The notes beneath the pieces are model-generated. The model ran no database searches. It had not been told where the DNA came from and saw nothing but the letters and a program-made list of their open reading frames with translations. The translations under genes were made by a program, and so were the position numbers. A DNA stretch of 64,000 nt from Dyella lutea. GTDB taxonomy: Bacteria; Pseudomonadota; Gammaproteobacteria; Xanthomonadales; Rhodanobacteraceae. Below, in pieces: positions 1-8,758 of this stretch. Every line of letters starts with the position of its first letter. The stretch's first letter is position 1. The stretch covers positions 372,001 through 436,000 of the forward strand of contig NZ_JAMZEK010000002.1 in assembly GCF_024158035.1 (NCBI RefSeq), in the 5' to 3' direction.

Positions 1-1096
1 GCCGCACCGACAGGCGCAGGTCGTGCAGGTGCAGCTCGCCCTGCACCGGCCCCAGCGTGGGCAGGTCGATGGCGAAGCCGAGCGTCCATTGCCGTGGCGG
101 CTCGCCTTCCGGGCCGGGCACGTAGTCCAGCTGCATCTGCAGCACGTCCTTGCCGTCGCGGCCCTTGATCGGGATTTCGGTCATCCAGGCCGGCACGGTG
201 GTGGCTTCGAGCTGCGCCACCTCCACCCGCGCCAGTGCGGCGCGCACGGCGGTGTGCAGTTGCGACAGCAGCGGCGCCGGATCGTCCTCGCTGCCGAGCC
301 GGATCAGCTGGTGGGTCAGCTCGGCCGCGCGCGCCTGCGGCTGCACGCCGCGCTGGAGCAGCGGCGGCGGGGTGTCCAGCTCGGATCCGGGCAGCGCCGG
401 CCGCGGGGTCTGCGTGCTGCCACCGGCGCTGGCACTGCCACGCGGCGGGGCGTAGCTGGCGAGCAGGTTGGACAGCTTCAGCAGCACCGCTTTCCAGTCC
501 TCCTCGCCCACGTGGGCGGCCAGCAGCGGCCCCTGGGTGAGGCTGGATTCCATGAACAGGCCGCTGCGCACGATCGCCTCGCGCAGGCCGGCGCCGGTGG
601 TGACGTCGGCCGGCGTGCGGATCGCCTGCTCCAGTTGGGCCAGCACCGGGCGCAGCTCGGCCGGGATCTGCCGCATCACCGGTCGCTGCGACAGCGCCTG
701 CACCGAGGCCAGCAGCGGGGCGAAGCCGTTCTGCTGGGGTAGCCGTTCGCGCATGGCGATCTGCGCGGTGGACTCGGCCACCTGCGGCAGCATCACCTCC
801 AGCGTGGGCTGGCTGCCCAGGCTGAGTACGCGCACCTGGAACTGCGCCGGCAAAGGCCCCTGGGCCTGGCCGGGCTGCAGCATCGAGCGCGGGTCCGCTG
901 CATGGCCGCCGCTGGACTGGCCGGACAGGTCCGCCTCCACGGTCATCCCGCCCACCTGCAGCAGGATCTTGCCCTGGTCGGTCGTGCCCAGCGGTCGCGC
1001 GGACAGCACCACCCCGATGCGCCAGCTCTCGGCGGTGGTGCCGGAGGCGGCGCCGAGCCAGGTCAGTGCGGCAAGGCTGGTGGGTTGGATGATCAA
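1..1096 (-). CDS. flagellar hook-length control protein FliK-like (3' end outside window)
   Basis: About 365 codons stay open on the minus strand without a stop, and the C-terminus lies beyond the left edge. A TTG start at 1096 is chosen because an AAGGAG Shine-Dalgarno sits 7 nt upstream. The protein is Gln/Leu/Pro-rich with no membrane segment. The last visible part (residues about 300-365) reads WTLGFAIDLPTLGPVQGELH, which fits the Flg_hook C-terminal domain of FliK, the ruler that sets hook length and switches flagellar export specificity. It diverges from a chemotaxis operon and has its own sigma-28-type promoter, which supports a flagellar role. Remote FliK-like paralogues exist, so the gene symbol is left open. 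Confidence 0.7.
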   Translation of the reverse strand, partial: MIIQPTSLAALTWLGAASGTTAESWRIGVVLSARPLGTTDQGKILLQVGGMTVEADLSGQSSGGHAADPRSMLQPGQAQGPLPAQFQVRVLSLGSQPTLEVMLPQVAESTAQIAMRERLPQQNGFAPLLASVQALSQRPVMRQIPAELRPVLAQLEQAIRTPADVTTGAGLREAIVRSGLFMESSLTQGPLLAAHVGEEDWKAVLLKLSNLLASYAPPRGSASAGGSTQTPRPALPGSELDTPPPLLQRGVQPQARAAELTHQLIRLGSEDDPAPLLSQLHTAVRAALARVEVAQLEATTVPAWMTEIPIKGRDGKDVLQMQLDYVPGPEGEPPRQWTLGFAIDLPTLGPVQGELHLHDLRLSVR

Positions 1097-1154
1097 GCGA
1101 GGCTCCTTCGCCCCACGGCGGAGATCGGGCCGTCGGACGGCGGCTTGTCGAGGG

Positions 1155-1181
1155 CTAACGGCCGCGCGCGCGGGAACTTTA
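1155..1181 (-). promoter_or_regulatory. sigma-28 (FliA) promoter for the FliK-like gene
   Basis: On the minus strand, TAAA (1181-1178) is followed after exactly 15 nt by GCCGTTAG (1162-1155). This matches the FliA consensus TAAA-N15-GCCGATAA at all four -35 bases and 6 of 8 -10 bases. It lies about 60 nt upstream of the TTG start and is back-to-back with the promoter at 1215-1241. Confidence 0.6.
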
Positions 1182-1214
1182 GCCCCGTGTGCGCAACCGC
1201 ACGAAACCCGGCCC

Positions 1215-1241
1215 TAAAGCCCCGGCCGCAGCCGCCGATAA
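1215..1241 (+). promoter_or_regulatory. sigma-28 (FliA) promoter for the chemotaxis operon
   Basis: TAAA (1215-1218), a 15-nt spacer and GCCGATAA (1234-1241) give a full match to the FliA consensus. The -10 ends 47 nt before the first gene of the operon (STAS, cheY, cheA). This makes the operon a late-class flagellar transcription unit. Confidence 0.85.
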
Positions 1242-1288
1242 GCCCCCCGAGCGAAATCACCGGCCACACCGGCCAACGGGGCAAGGGC

Positions 1289-1612
1289 ATGGGCAGCAAG
1301 GCGTCATCCAAGGGCAAGACGGCCACGGCCGCGACGGGCATCGTGCTTCCGGCGGATTGCCGGCTGGGCGCGCTCGACACCCTGGCGCCGCAGTTGCGCG
1401 AGGCCGCCGACGGCAGTGCCGCGACGCTGGACGGCGCGGCGGTGGAAAAGGTCGACGGCGCGGCGATGCAGCTGCTGGTGGCGTTCCGCCGGGCGGCGCT
1501 GGCCGCCGGCGGCAGTGTGGCCTGGGCCGGGGCGAGCGACGTGTTGCACGAGGCGGCCAGCCTGCTGGGGCTGGGCGCGGAACTGGATCTGCCGGCCGTG
1601 CGGTCGGCCTGA
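1289..1612 (+). CDS. STAS-domain protein, chemotaxis-associated
   Basis: This 107-residue protein is a single STAS domain (anti-anti-sigma fold), and it is the first gene of the che operon. After a charged, low-complexity N-terminus of about 15 residues comes the usual beta-alpha pattern. The loop that carries the phosphorylatable serine in SpoIIAA-type proteins reads VDGAAMQLL here, with no Ser or Thr, so classical partner-switch phosphorylation at this site looks unlikely. STAS proteins of this type are common at the head of gammaproteobacterial che/fli clusters, and their function there is not well defined. The ATG at 1289 is preceded by GGGGCAAGGG. cheY starts 13 nt downstream. Confidence 0.8.
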   Translation: MGSKASSKGKTATAATGIVLPADCRLGALDTLAPQLREAADGSAATLDGAAVEKVDGAAMQLLVAFRRAALAAGGSVAWAGASDVLHEAASLLGLGAELDLPAVRSA

Positions 1613-1625
1613 AACGAGGTGGAAG

Positions 1626-1988
1626 ATGGCAAAGATTCTTGCAGTGGATGATTCGGCGTCGATGCGCGGCATGGTGGCCTTTACCCTGCGTGGCGCCGGC
1701 CACGAGGTGAGCGAGGCCGAGAACGGCCAGCTCGCGCTGGACCAGGCCAAGGGCGGCAAGTACGACCTGGTGCTGGCCGACGTGAACATGCCCGTGATGG
1801 ATGGCATCTCCATGGTGCGCGAGCTGCGCACGCTGCCCGAGTACAAGGGCGTGCCGATCCTGATGCTGACCACCGAGTCGCATACCGACAAGAAGATGGA
1901 AGGCAAGGCCGCCGGTGCTACCGGCTGGCTGGTCAAGCCGTTCGATCCCGAACAGCTGCTGGCCACCGTCAACCGCGTCCTGGGCTGA
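1626..1988 (+). CDS. cheY: chemotaxis response regulator CheY
   Basis: This is a 120-residue stand-alone receiver domain. The acidic pair is D8/D9, the phospho-acceptor is D52 (VLADVNMP), the switch threonine lies in MLTTES, and the conserved lysine is K104 (LVKPF). There is no output domain, so phospho-CheY would act by binding the flagellar switch. It sits between the STAS gene and cheA, its kinase, with 14 nt before cheA. The start follows GAGGTGGAAG. The placement next to cheA supports CheY over a generic receiver. Confidence 0.93.
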   Translation: MAKILAVDDSASMRGMVAFTLRGAGHEVSEAENGQLALDQAKGGKYDLVLADVNMPVMDGISMVRELRTLPEYKGVPILMLTTESHTDKKMEGKAAGATGWLVKPFDPEQLLATVNRVLG

Positions 1989-2002
1989 TCCGGAGAAAAC
2001 CG

Positions 2003-3979
2003 ATGGCCAATGTCAGCATGGCGCAGTTCCACCAGGTGTTCTTCGAGGAGAGCCTGGAAGGACTCGACAACATGGAAACGGCGCTGCTGGCGCTGGACGA
2101 GGGCGGCGACAAGGAGCTGGTGCACACCATCTTCCGCGCCGCCCACTCGATCAAGGGCGGTGCGGCCACGTTCGGCTTTCCGGAGATGTCGGCCTTCACC
2201 CATGAGGCCGAATCGCTGCTGGACGAGCTGCGCGATGGGCGTCGCCCGATCGACAAACCGATCATCGAGCTGCTGCTGCGCAGCGTGGACTGCCTGCGCG
2301 GCATGTTCGCGCGGGCGCAGGCCGGGCAGCCGCTGAATGACGAGGCAGCCGAGGCCCTGCGCGGGGAGCTGGCAGCGGCGATGGGGCGCGAGGCGACCAC
2401 CGAGGTGAAGGCGCGTCGCTCCGGCGACCGGGCCGATGCCTGGACGGTCCGCTTCCGCCCCCATCCGGGCATGGCAGCCAGCGGCAACGACCCGCTGCGC
2501 CTGATGCGCGAGTTGAAGGCGCTGGGCGAGATGAAGGTCACCGCCGATCTCGACAAGCTGCCGGCGCTGGACAAGCTCGAGCCGGGCGAATGCCACATCG
2601 GCTGGACCATCGAGCTGCGCGGCCAGGTCAAGCGCGACACCATCAAAGGGGTGTTCGACTGGGTCGAGGACGAATGCGACCTGAGCATCGAGCCGCTGCA
2701 CGTGGTGGCCCCGCCGGCCGCCGCCGAGGCGCCGAAGGCGGCCGTGGCCGACGTGGCGACCGCGCGTGCCGCGCGCGAGGGCGCCCCGGCGGCCAGCGCC
2801 GAGTCCAGTTCGGTGCGCGTGTCGATCGACAAGATCGACAGCATGATCGACCTGGTCGGCGAGCTGGTGATCACCCAGTCGATGCTCGATCAGTTCCGCG
2901 AGAATTTCGACATCGCCAAGCTGGCGATGCTGCAGGAAGGGCTCACCCAGCTGGCGCGCCACACGCGCGAGCTGCAGGAGAGCGTGATGGGCATCCGCAT
3001 GTTGCCCATCGGCTCGGTGTTCAACCGCTTCCCGCGCCTGGTGCGCGACCTCAGCGCCAAGCTGGGCAAGAACGTGCGCCTGGACATGCACGGCGAGCAC
3101 ACCGAGCTGGACAAGACGGTGCTGGAAAAGATCGGCGACCCGCTGGTCCACCTCGTGCGCAACGCGATCGACCACGGCCTGGAAATGCCCGACAAGCGGC
3201 GCGCGGCCGGCAAGGTCGAGCAGGGCACGCTGCGCCTGGAGGCGTTCCATCGCGGTGGCTCCATCGTGGTGGAAGTGGCCGACGACGGCGCCGGCCTGAA
3301 CCGCGAGGCGATCGTCGCCAAGGCGGTCCAGCGCGGACTGATTTCCTCGGGTGAGGGCATGAGCGACGAGGCGGTGGCGGAGCTGATCTTCCAGCCCGGC
3401 TTCTCCACCGCCGCCGTCACCACCGACCTCTCCGGCCGCGGCGTGGGCATGGACGTGGTCCGCCGCAACGTGTCCGACCTCGGCGGTTCGGTGACCATCC
3501 GCTCCACCCCGGGCAAGGGCAGCGTGTTCACCATCGTGCTGCCGCTCACCCTGGCGATCATCGACGGCCTCAGCGCCGCGGTGGGCGAGGAGAGCTACAT
3601 CGTGCCGCTGGTGTCGATCGTCGAATCGGTCCAGTTGAAGACCGAGGCGATCCGCAGCGTGGCCGGCGGCGGCGAGCTGTTCCGCTTCCGCGGCGAGTAC
3701 CTGCCGGTGATCCGCCTGCACGAGGTGTTCGGTTGTGCCGGCGCGGTCCGCAAGATCGAGGACGGCCTGATGATCGTGGTCGAGGGCGAGGGCACCCGCG
3801 TGGGCCTGTTCGTCGACGGACTCAACGGCCAGCAGCAGGCGGTGGTGAAGTCGCTGGAGGCCAACTATCGGCGCGTGCAGGGCGTTTCGGGTGCCACCAT
3901 CCTGGCTGATGGCTCGGTGGCGCTGATCGTGGACATCGCAGGACTGGTGCGTCTGCAGAGCCGTCGCAAGGCGGCCTGA
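2003..3979 (+). CDS. cheA: chemotaxis histidine kinase CheA
   Basis: This 658-residue protein has the full CheA layout. An N-terminal HPt domain carries the phosphorylated histidine H48 (AAHSIKGG). A P2-like region follows at about 140-235, then an Ala-rich linker, the P3 dimerisation helices starting near SIDKIDSMIDLVGELV, and the HATPase domain (HLVRNAIDHGLE, DDGAGL, GRGVGMDVV). It ends in a CheW-like P5 domain. The protein autophosphorylates in receptor arrays and passes phosphate to CheY and CheB, both encoded in this operon. Length and domain order are normal. No defect is seen. Confidence 0.95.
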   Translation: MANVSMAQFHQVFFEESLEGLDNMETALLALDEGGDKELVHTIFRAAHSIKGGAATFGFPEMSAFTHEAESLLDELRDGRRPIDKPIIELLLRSVDCLRGMFARAQAGQPLNDEAAEALRGELAAAMGREATTEVKARRSGDRADAWTVRFRPHPGMAASGNDPLRLMRELKALGEMKVTADLDKLPALDKLEPGECHIGWTIELRGQVKRDTIKGVFDWVEDECDLSIEPLHVVAPPAAAEAPKAAVADVATARAAREGAPAASAESSSVRVSIDKIDSMIDLVGELVITQSMLDQFRENFDIAKLAMLQEGLTQLARHTRELQESVMGIRMLPIGSVFNRFPRLVRDLSAKLGKNVRLDMHGEHTELDKTVLEKIGDPLVHLVRNAIDHGLEMPDKRRAAGKVEQGTLRLEAFHRGGSIVVEVADDGAGLNREAIVAKAVQRGLISSGEGMSDEAVAELIFQPGFSTAAVTTDLSGRGVGMDVVRRNVSDLGGSVTIRSTPGKGSVFTIVLPLTLAIIDGLSAAVGEESYIVPLVSIVESVQLKTEAIRSVAGGGELFRFRGEYLPVIRLHEVFGCAGAVRKIEDGLMIVVEGEGTRVGLFVDGLNGQQQAVVKSLEANYRRVQGVSGATILADGSVALIVDIAGLVRLQSRRKAA

Positions 3980-4121
3980 CGGCACCGCGCGGCACGGGGG
4001 TGCCGCCGGTACGAGGGGGAGTCGGCCGTCACGGGATCGTGGTGGCCGCCGGGTCGACCGGCACTCGCGCAGCAAACCTCCCGGGGCCCGCGCGTCCCCC
4101 GTATCGAATCGGTAGAACCTC

Positions 4122-5831
4122 ATGCGTAGTCTGTCCCGCTTCTTCGACCATCTCAGCCTCAACGCACGTGTCTGGCTGGTCATCGTGCTGGTGATCGCCG
4201 GCCTGGCAACCCTCACCGTGGTCACGGCGCTGGAAACCCGCAAGCAGCAGATGGCGGCGCTGGAGGTCGACCTGGCCAACCACGTGGACAGTGCGATGGC
4301 GATCGCCGAGTCGTTCCGCCAGCGTGCCGCGGCCGGCGAGTTCGATCAGGCCGAGGCGCAGAAGCGCGCGCTGGCCGCGATCCAGGCGATGCGCTGGGAC
4401 AACGGCACCGGCTACCTGTTTGCCGTGGATTCGAAGCTGGTGCTGCGCATGCATCCGATGCGCAGCAAGGACATCGGCAAGTACGTCGGCGACGAGCACG
4501 ATCGCAACGGCACGCCGCAGTACCGGCTGATGGTGGAGGCCGACCAGAGGGACGGCCACGGCCTGACCAATTACGTATGGCCGATGCCGGGCACCAAGAA
4601 GATCGAGCCGAAGATTTCCTACAGCCAGTGGTACAAGCCGTGGGACCTGCATTTCGCCACCGGCGCGTACTACGTGAACATCGACGCGGCCTACCGCGCC
4701 AACCTGGCCTCGCAGCTGCTGCGTGCCGGGGTGATCGGCCTGCTGGTGATCCTGGTGGTGTGGCAGTCGATGCGCTCGATCCGCAACAACATCGGCGGCG
4801 AGCCGCGCTTCGCGGTGGCCATGGCCTCGCGCATCGCCGACGGCGACTTGCAGCGCCCGGCGGACGAGCCGGCGTTCGGCGCGGACAGCCTGCTTGGCGC
4901 ATTGCAGCGCATGCGCGACAAGCTCACCGGCATCGTGCACGAGGTGCAGCGCGGCTCGCAGGTGGTGTCCACCGCCGCGCAGCAGATCGCCAGCGGTAAC
5001 GACGACCTGAGCCAGCGCACGCAGGAGCAGGCCTCCTCGCTGGAGGAGACCGCCGCCTCGATGGAGGAAATGACCTCCACCGTGAAGCAGAGCGCGGAAA
5101 ACGCCAGCCACGCCAACCAGCTCGCTGCAAGTGCGCGCAAGCAGGCCGAGCACGGCGGCGAGGTGGCCGGCCGGGCCAGCGAGGCGATGCGCGAGATCGA
5201 GGCGGCCAGCCGGCAGATCACCGACATCGTGCAGCTGATCGACGAGGTGGCCTTCCAGACCAACCTGCTGGCGCTGAACGCGGCGGTCGAGGCCGCGCGT
5301 GCGGGCGAGCAGGGCCGCGGCTTCGCGGTGGTCGCCACCGAGGTGCGCAACCTGGCCCAGCGCAGCGCGGCGGCGGCGAAGGACATCAAGGCGCTGATCA
5401 ACACCACGGTGGACAAGGTGCACGCCGGCAGCGCGCTGGTGGACGAATCGGCGGCGTCGCTGGGCGAGATCATCGGCAGCGTGAAGCGGGTGACCGACAT
5501 CGTGGCGGAGATCGCCGCGGCGGCGCAGGAGCAGTCCACCGGCATCGACCAGGTGAACCACGCGGTGACGCAGATGGACGAGGTGACCCAGCAGAACGCG
5601 GCGCTGGTGGAGGAGGCTTCCGCTGCGGCGCGGGCGATGCAGGAACAGTCAGCCGCGCTGGCCGAGCAGATGCGCTACTTCCGCACCCGCGAGGCCGACG
5701 TCCCGGCCATGCGGGAGGACATCCCCGTCCGGGCGCCGGCCCCGCCGGTGACACGAGCGGCCCGGGTGCCCGCGGCCCCCCGGGCACCGGTCACGCAGCC
5801 GGTCGCCGCCGGCGCCTGGCAGGAATTCTGA
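4122..5831 (+). CDS. methyl-accepting chemotaxis protein with Cache sensor
   Basis: This 569-residue inner-membrane receptor starts with a TM helix at about 14-34. A periplasmic single-Cache (sCache_2-type) domain follows at about 40-190, with [14 protein letters not shown] and the [19 protein letters not shown] segment. A second TM comes next ([12 protein letters not shown]), then HAMP and the long cytoplasmic coiled coil. The hairpin tip carries the conserved [20 protein letters not shown]. The C-terminus is GAWQEF, which resembles the W-x-x-F pentapeptide that tethers CheR and CheB to high-abundance receptors. It follows cheA after 142 nt with no recognisable promoter. The ligand cannot be read from sequence. 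Confidence 0.92.
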   Translation: MRSLSRFFDHLSLNARVWLVIVLVIAGLATLTVVTALETRKQQMAALEVDLANHVDSAMAIAESFRQRAAAGEFDQAEAQKRALAAIQAMRWDNGTGYLFAVDSKLVLRMHPMRSKDIGKYVGDEHDRNGTPQYRLMVEADQRDGHGLTNYVWPMPGTKKIEPKISYSQWYKPWDLHFATGAYYVNIDAAYRANLASQLLRAGVIGLLVILVVWQSMRSIRNNIGGEPRFAVAMASRIADGDLQRPADEPAFGADSLLGALQRMRDKLTGIVHEVQRGSQVVSTAAQQIASGNDDLSQRTQEQASSLEETAASMEEMTSTVKQSAENASHANQLAASARKQAEHGGEVAGRASEAMREIEAASRQITDIVQLIDEVAFQTNLLALNAAVEAARAGEQGRGFAVVATEVRNLAQRSAAAAKDIKALINTTVDKVHAGSALVDESAASLGEIIGSVKRVTDIVAEIAAAAQEQSTGIDQVNHAVTQMDEVTQQNAALVEEASAAARAMQEQSAALAEQMRYFRTREADVPAMREDIPVRAPAPPVTRAARVPAAPRAPVTQPVAAGAWQEF

Positions 5832-5842
5832 ATCCGCTTCAA

Positions 5843-5875
5843 GCACCGCCGGCCGGGTCCGGCGGTGCCGCTTTT
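5843..5875 (+). terminator. hairpin with T-tract after the first receptor gene
   Basis: GCACCGCCGG pairs perfectly with CCGGCGGTGC around the 6-nt loop CCGGGT. CGCTTTTC follows. It lies between the receptor and the first cheW-type gene, so it could be a partial terminator or attenuator that lowers downstream expression. Confidence 0.6.
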
Positions 5876-5896
5876 CGGCCCCAAGGAGGACAGCTC

Positions 5897-6394
5897 ATGA
5901 CCGACACCCCCGACACCCTGCGCACCCGGTACCTCACCCTGATCCTGGGCGACGACCTGTACGCCGTGCCGCTGGGTGCGGTGAAGGAGATCCGCGGCAA
6001 CTGCGCCAGCGTGGCGCTGGAGGGCGTGCCGCCCTACGTCGTCGGTCGACTCGACCAGCCCGGCGTGGCCGCCCCGGTGGTCGACCTGCGCCGCCGGCTC
6101 GACATGCCGCAGGCGCAGGCCGGTGCTCCGTCGGTGCATGTGCTGCTCGAGCGCGGCAAGCGCCCGCTGGTGGTGCGCGCCGACGCGGTGGCCGACGTGG
6201 TCGACCTGGGCATTCCCGATGAGCCGGCCACAACCGAGGGGCCGGATGCCCGTGCCGACCTGGCGTGGCTGCGCGGTGTCGCGGCGGCCGCCGAGCGGAT
6301 GGTGCTGATGCTCGATGTCGACCAGCTGGTCGCGCCGGCCGACCGTGCGGCGGTGGATGCTGCGATTGCGGCCGACCAGGCCCGCGCGGCCTGA
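5897..6394 (+). CDS. divergent CheW-type coupling protein
   Basis: This 165-residue protein consists of one CheW-like domain. It resembles the next gene's product in layout (RYLTLILGDDLYAVPLGAVKEIRG against [24 protein letters not shown]) but has lost several typical positions. The usual LNLRGxIVPVIDLR segment is replaced by GRLDQPGVAAPVVDLRRRL, and the C-terminal half is shortened. An AAGGAGG Shine-Dalgarno precedes the ATG. It may be a second, weaker coupling protein for receptor-CheA arrays, or an array modifier. Family membership is clear, the specific role is inferred. Confidence 0.8.
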   Translation: MTDTPDTLRTRYLTLILGDDLYAVPLGAVKEIRGNCASVALEGVPPYVVGRLDQPGVAAPVVDLRRRLDMPQAQAGAPSVHVLLERGKRPLVVRADAVADVVDLGIPDEPATTEGPDARADLAWLRGVAAAAERMVLMLDVDQLVAPADRAAVDAAIAADQARAA

Positions 6395-6426
6395 TTTTTC
6401 CGCCCCGAGTGGCCGGTCGCGGCCAC

Positions 6427-6453
6427 TCAAGTTCCTCGCCCTGCGGCCGATCT
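6427..6453 (+). promoter_or_regulatory. candidate internal sigma-28 promoter before cheW
   Basis: TCAA (6427-6430), a 15-nt spacer and GCCGATCT (6446-6453) lie in the 118-nt gap between the two cheW-type genes. The -10 matches the FliA consensus at 6 of 8 bases. It would give cheW and downstream genes extra transcription past the hairpin at 5843-5875. Confidence 0.55.
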
Positions 6454-6512
6454 GCTTCCTGATAGCAACAAGCGCCAAGCGCCCTGCGCGCTCCCCCGCA
6501 CGAGGTCCTTCC

Positions 6513-7019
6513 ATGTCTGACGCTGCATCCCACGACGCCCCGACGTCGCAATACCTCACCCTGAACCTCGCGCAGGAGGAATACGGCGTGGACATCCTCG
6601 CCGTGCGCGAGATCCGCGGCTGGACGCCGGTGACGCGCATTCCCCAGGCGCCGCCCTACGTGCTGGGCGTGCTGAACCTGCGCGGCGCGATCGTGCCGGT
6701 GATCGACATGCGCCTGCGCTTCGGCCTGCCGCGCGAGGAGTACACCCCCAATACGGTCACCGTGATCGTCGCGGTGAGCGGGCGCAACTTCGGCGTGGTG
6801 GTCGACGCCGTGTCCGACGTGCTGGACGTGAAGACCTCCGAACTGCGCCCGGTGCCCGACATGGGCACCACCGTGGACACCGAGTACCTCAAGGGCCTCA
6901 CCGCGGTCGAGGACCGCATGGTGCTGCTCCTGGACGTGGACAAGCTGTTGCAGCCGCAGGACGCGCAGATGCTCGAGGCCGCGCTTCCTCCGGCCGCTGA
7001 AGTCAAAGCCGTTGCCTGA
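6513..7019 (+). CDS. cheW: chemotaxis coupling protein CheW
   Basis: This 168-residue CheW is of normal length and fold, with [16 protein letters not shown], the [19 protein letters not shown] core and a C-terminal strand [11 protein letters not shown]. CheW bridges the receptor tips and the P5 domain of CheA. The ATG at 6513 is chosen over upstream in-frame codons because homology begins there. It lies 11 nt before a second receptor gene, so the pair is probably co-transcribed. Confidence 0.93.
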   Translation: MSDAASHDAPTSQYLTLNLAQEEYGVDILAVREIRGWTPVTRIPQAPPYVLGVLNLRGAIVPVIDMRLRFGLPREEYTPNTVTVIVAVSGRNFGVVVDAVSDVLDVKTSELRPVPDMGTTVDTEYLKGLTAVEDRMVLLLDVDKLLQPQDAQMLEAALPPAAEVKAVA

Positions 7020-7030
7020 CAGGAAATTCC

Positions 7031-8755
7031 ATGAAACTGCCCAAGCTCTCGTTCAAGCTCCCCTCCCTCAACCTGCGCTGGCGCCTGCGACTGGTGCTCG
7101 GCCTGCTGATGCTGATGCTGGTCATCGGCGCCGTCATCGGCTTCGGTTCGATGCAGCTGCAGAACGAGGCGCTGCGCCGCACGTACCAGGATGAGCTGGT
7201 CCCGGCCAACCTGATCAGCTCGCTCAACCGGCATTCCCTGCTGTCGTTCATCACCCTCGGTGAGGCGGTCAGCAACGTGAGCAAGCCGGACCAGGTCAAG
7301 CAGAAGGTGGCCGACTACCAGAAGCAGCAGGAGATGATCGCCGCCGACGAGAAGGCGTTCGATGCGCTGCCCAAGAGCGACGCGATCAAGAAGCAGTACG
7401 CCAAGTACAAGTCCAGCGACTCGGACTACCAGAGCGGCATCAAGGACATCATCGATGCGCTCAACCACGGCGATACCGGCGCCGGCGACGTGCTGGACAT
7501 GGAGGTACGCCCGTTCCTGATGGACCGCCAGGAGCAGCTCAGCAAGCTGATCGACCTGCAGCGCAACGAGGCCCAGGGCATCTACGAGGCGCAGCTGTCC
7601 CGCGTGAAGATGGTGCGCGCGTTCAGCCTGGCGGCCCTGGCCCTGGGCATGGCCTTCGCGGCGGTCCTGGCGCTGGCGCTGAGTCGCTCGATCATCGGCA
7701 CCCTGGCCTACGCCGGCAAGATCGCCCGCGAGATCGCGCAGGGCAAGCTGGGCCACAACATCCAGGTCAACCGCAAGGACGAGCTGGGCGAACTGCTCGA
7801 CGCGTTCCGCACGATGGACCTGCGCCTGTCCTCGATCGTCAGCGAAGTGCGCAGCGGATCGGGTGAGGTGAGCACGGCCGCGCAGCAGATCGCCCGCGGC
7901 AACGACGACCTCAGCCAGCGCACGCAGGAGCAGGCCTCCTCGCTGGAGGAGACCGCCTCGTCGATGGAGGAGATGACCTCCACCGTGAAGCAGAATGCCG
8001 AGAACGCCAGCCACGCCAACCAACTGGCCCGCGGGGCCCGCGAGCAGGCCGAGCGCGGCGGCGAGGTGGTGACCCAGGCGGTGGTCGCGATGAAGGCGAT
8101 CAACGAGTCCAGTCGCAAGATCTCCGACATCGTCAGCCTGATCGACGAGATCGCGTTCCAGACCAACCTGCTGGCGCTCAACGCGGCCGTCGAGGCGGCC
8201 CGCGCCGGCGAGCAGGGCCGCGGCTTCGCGGTGGTGGCCACCGAGGTGCGCAACCTGGCCCAGCGCAGCGCGAATGCGGCCAAGGAGATCAAGGGCCTGA
8301 TCAAGGACAGCGCCGAGAAGGTGCACAACGGCACCACGCTGGTCGACCAGACCGGCAAGTCGCTGGCCGAGATCGTCGACAGTGTGAAGAAGGTGACCGA
8401 CATCGTCGCCGAGATCGCCGCGGCCAGCGCCGAACAGTCCGCCGGCATCGACCAGGTGAACCACGCCGTGATGCAGATGGACGAAATGACCCAGCAGAAC
8501 GCTGCCCTGGTGGAGCAGGCCGCTGCCGCCGCCCGCGCCATGCAGGAGCAGGCCGGCGAGCTGTCGCAGCAGGTGGGCTTCTTCCAGCTCGACGAGTCGA
8601 TCGGCCAGGTGGCGCCGTCGGTGACCAGCCGTGCCAAGGCCGTGGCGGCCGAGGCCGAGGCGGTGTTCGCGGCGGTGCGCAGCACGCCGGCCGCCCCGAA
8701 GGCCGCCCCGCGCTCGCCCGAGGCGGCCGACTCCGGCGCCTGGAAGGAGTTCTGA
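7031..8755 (+). CDS. methyl-accepting chemotaxis protein with four-helix-bundle sensor
   Basis: This 574-residue receptor has its first TM at about 22-42 ([16 protein letters not shown]). An all-helical periplasmic segment at about 45-200 is rich in Lys, Asp and Gln, like Tar/4HB_MCP sensors. A second TM ([18 protein letters not shown]), HAMP and the signalling hairpin with [20 protein letters not shown] follow. The signalling half is nearly identical to that of the receptor at 4122-5831, while the sensors are unrelated, which suggests domain swapping after duplication. The C-terminus GAWKEF is again a pentapeptide-like tether. cheR starts 4 nt after the stop codon. Confidence 0.93.
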   Translation: MKLPKLSFKLPSLNLRWRLRLVLGLLMLMLVIGAVIGFGSMQLQNEALRRTYQDELVPANLISSLNRHSLLSFITLGEAVSNVSKPDQVKQKVADYQKQQEMIAADEKAFDALPKSDAIKKQYAKYKSSDSDYQSGIKDIIDALNHGDTGAGDVLDMEVRPFLMDRQEQLSKLIDLQRNEAQGIYEAQLSRVKMVRAFSLAALALGMAFAAVLALALSRSIIGTLAYAGKIAREIAQGKLGHNIQVNRKDELGELLDAFRTMDLRLSSIVSEVRSGSGEVSTAAQQIARGNDDLSQRTQEQASSLEETASSMEEMTSTVKQNAENASHANQLARGAREQAERGGEVVTQAVVAMKAINESSRKISDIVSLIDEIAFQTNLLALNAAVEAARAGEQGRGFAVVATEVRNLAQRSANAAKEIKGLIKDSAEKVHNGTTLVDQTGKSLAEIVDSVKKVTDIVAEIAAASAEQSAGIDQVNHAVMQMDEMTQQNAALVEQAAAAARAMQEQAGELSQQVGFFQLDESIGQVAPSVTSRAKAVAAEAEAVFAAVRSTPAAPKAAPRSPEAADSGAWKEF

Positions 8756-8758
8756 TCG

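Noticed and set aside
23-742. Plus-strand open frames at the left edge
   Set aside because: They are shadows of the FliK-like gene on the minus strand, which has a ribosome-binding site and recognisable C-terminal domain.
1304-4279. Very long minus-strand open frame opposite cheY/cheA
   Set aside because: It is low-complexity His/Gly/Arg/Leu-rich translation typical of antisense frames in high-GC DNA. The plus strand carries clear STAS, cheY and cheA genes.
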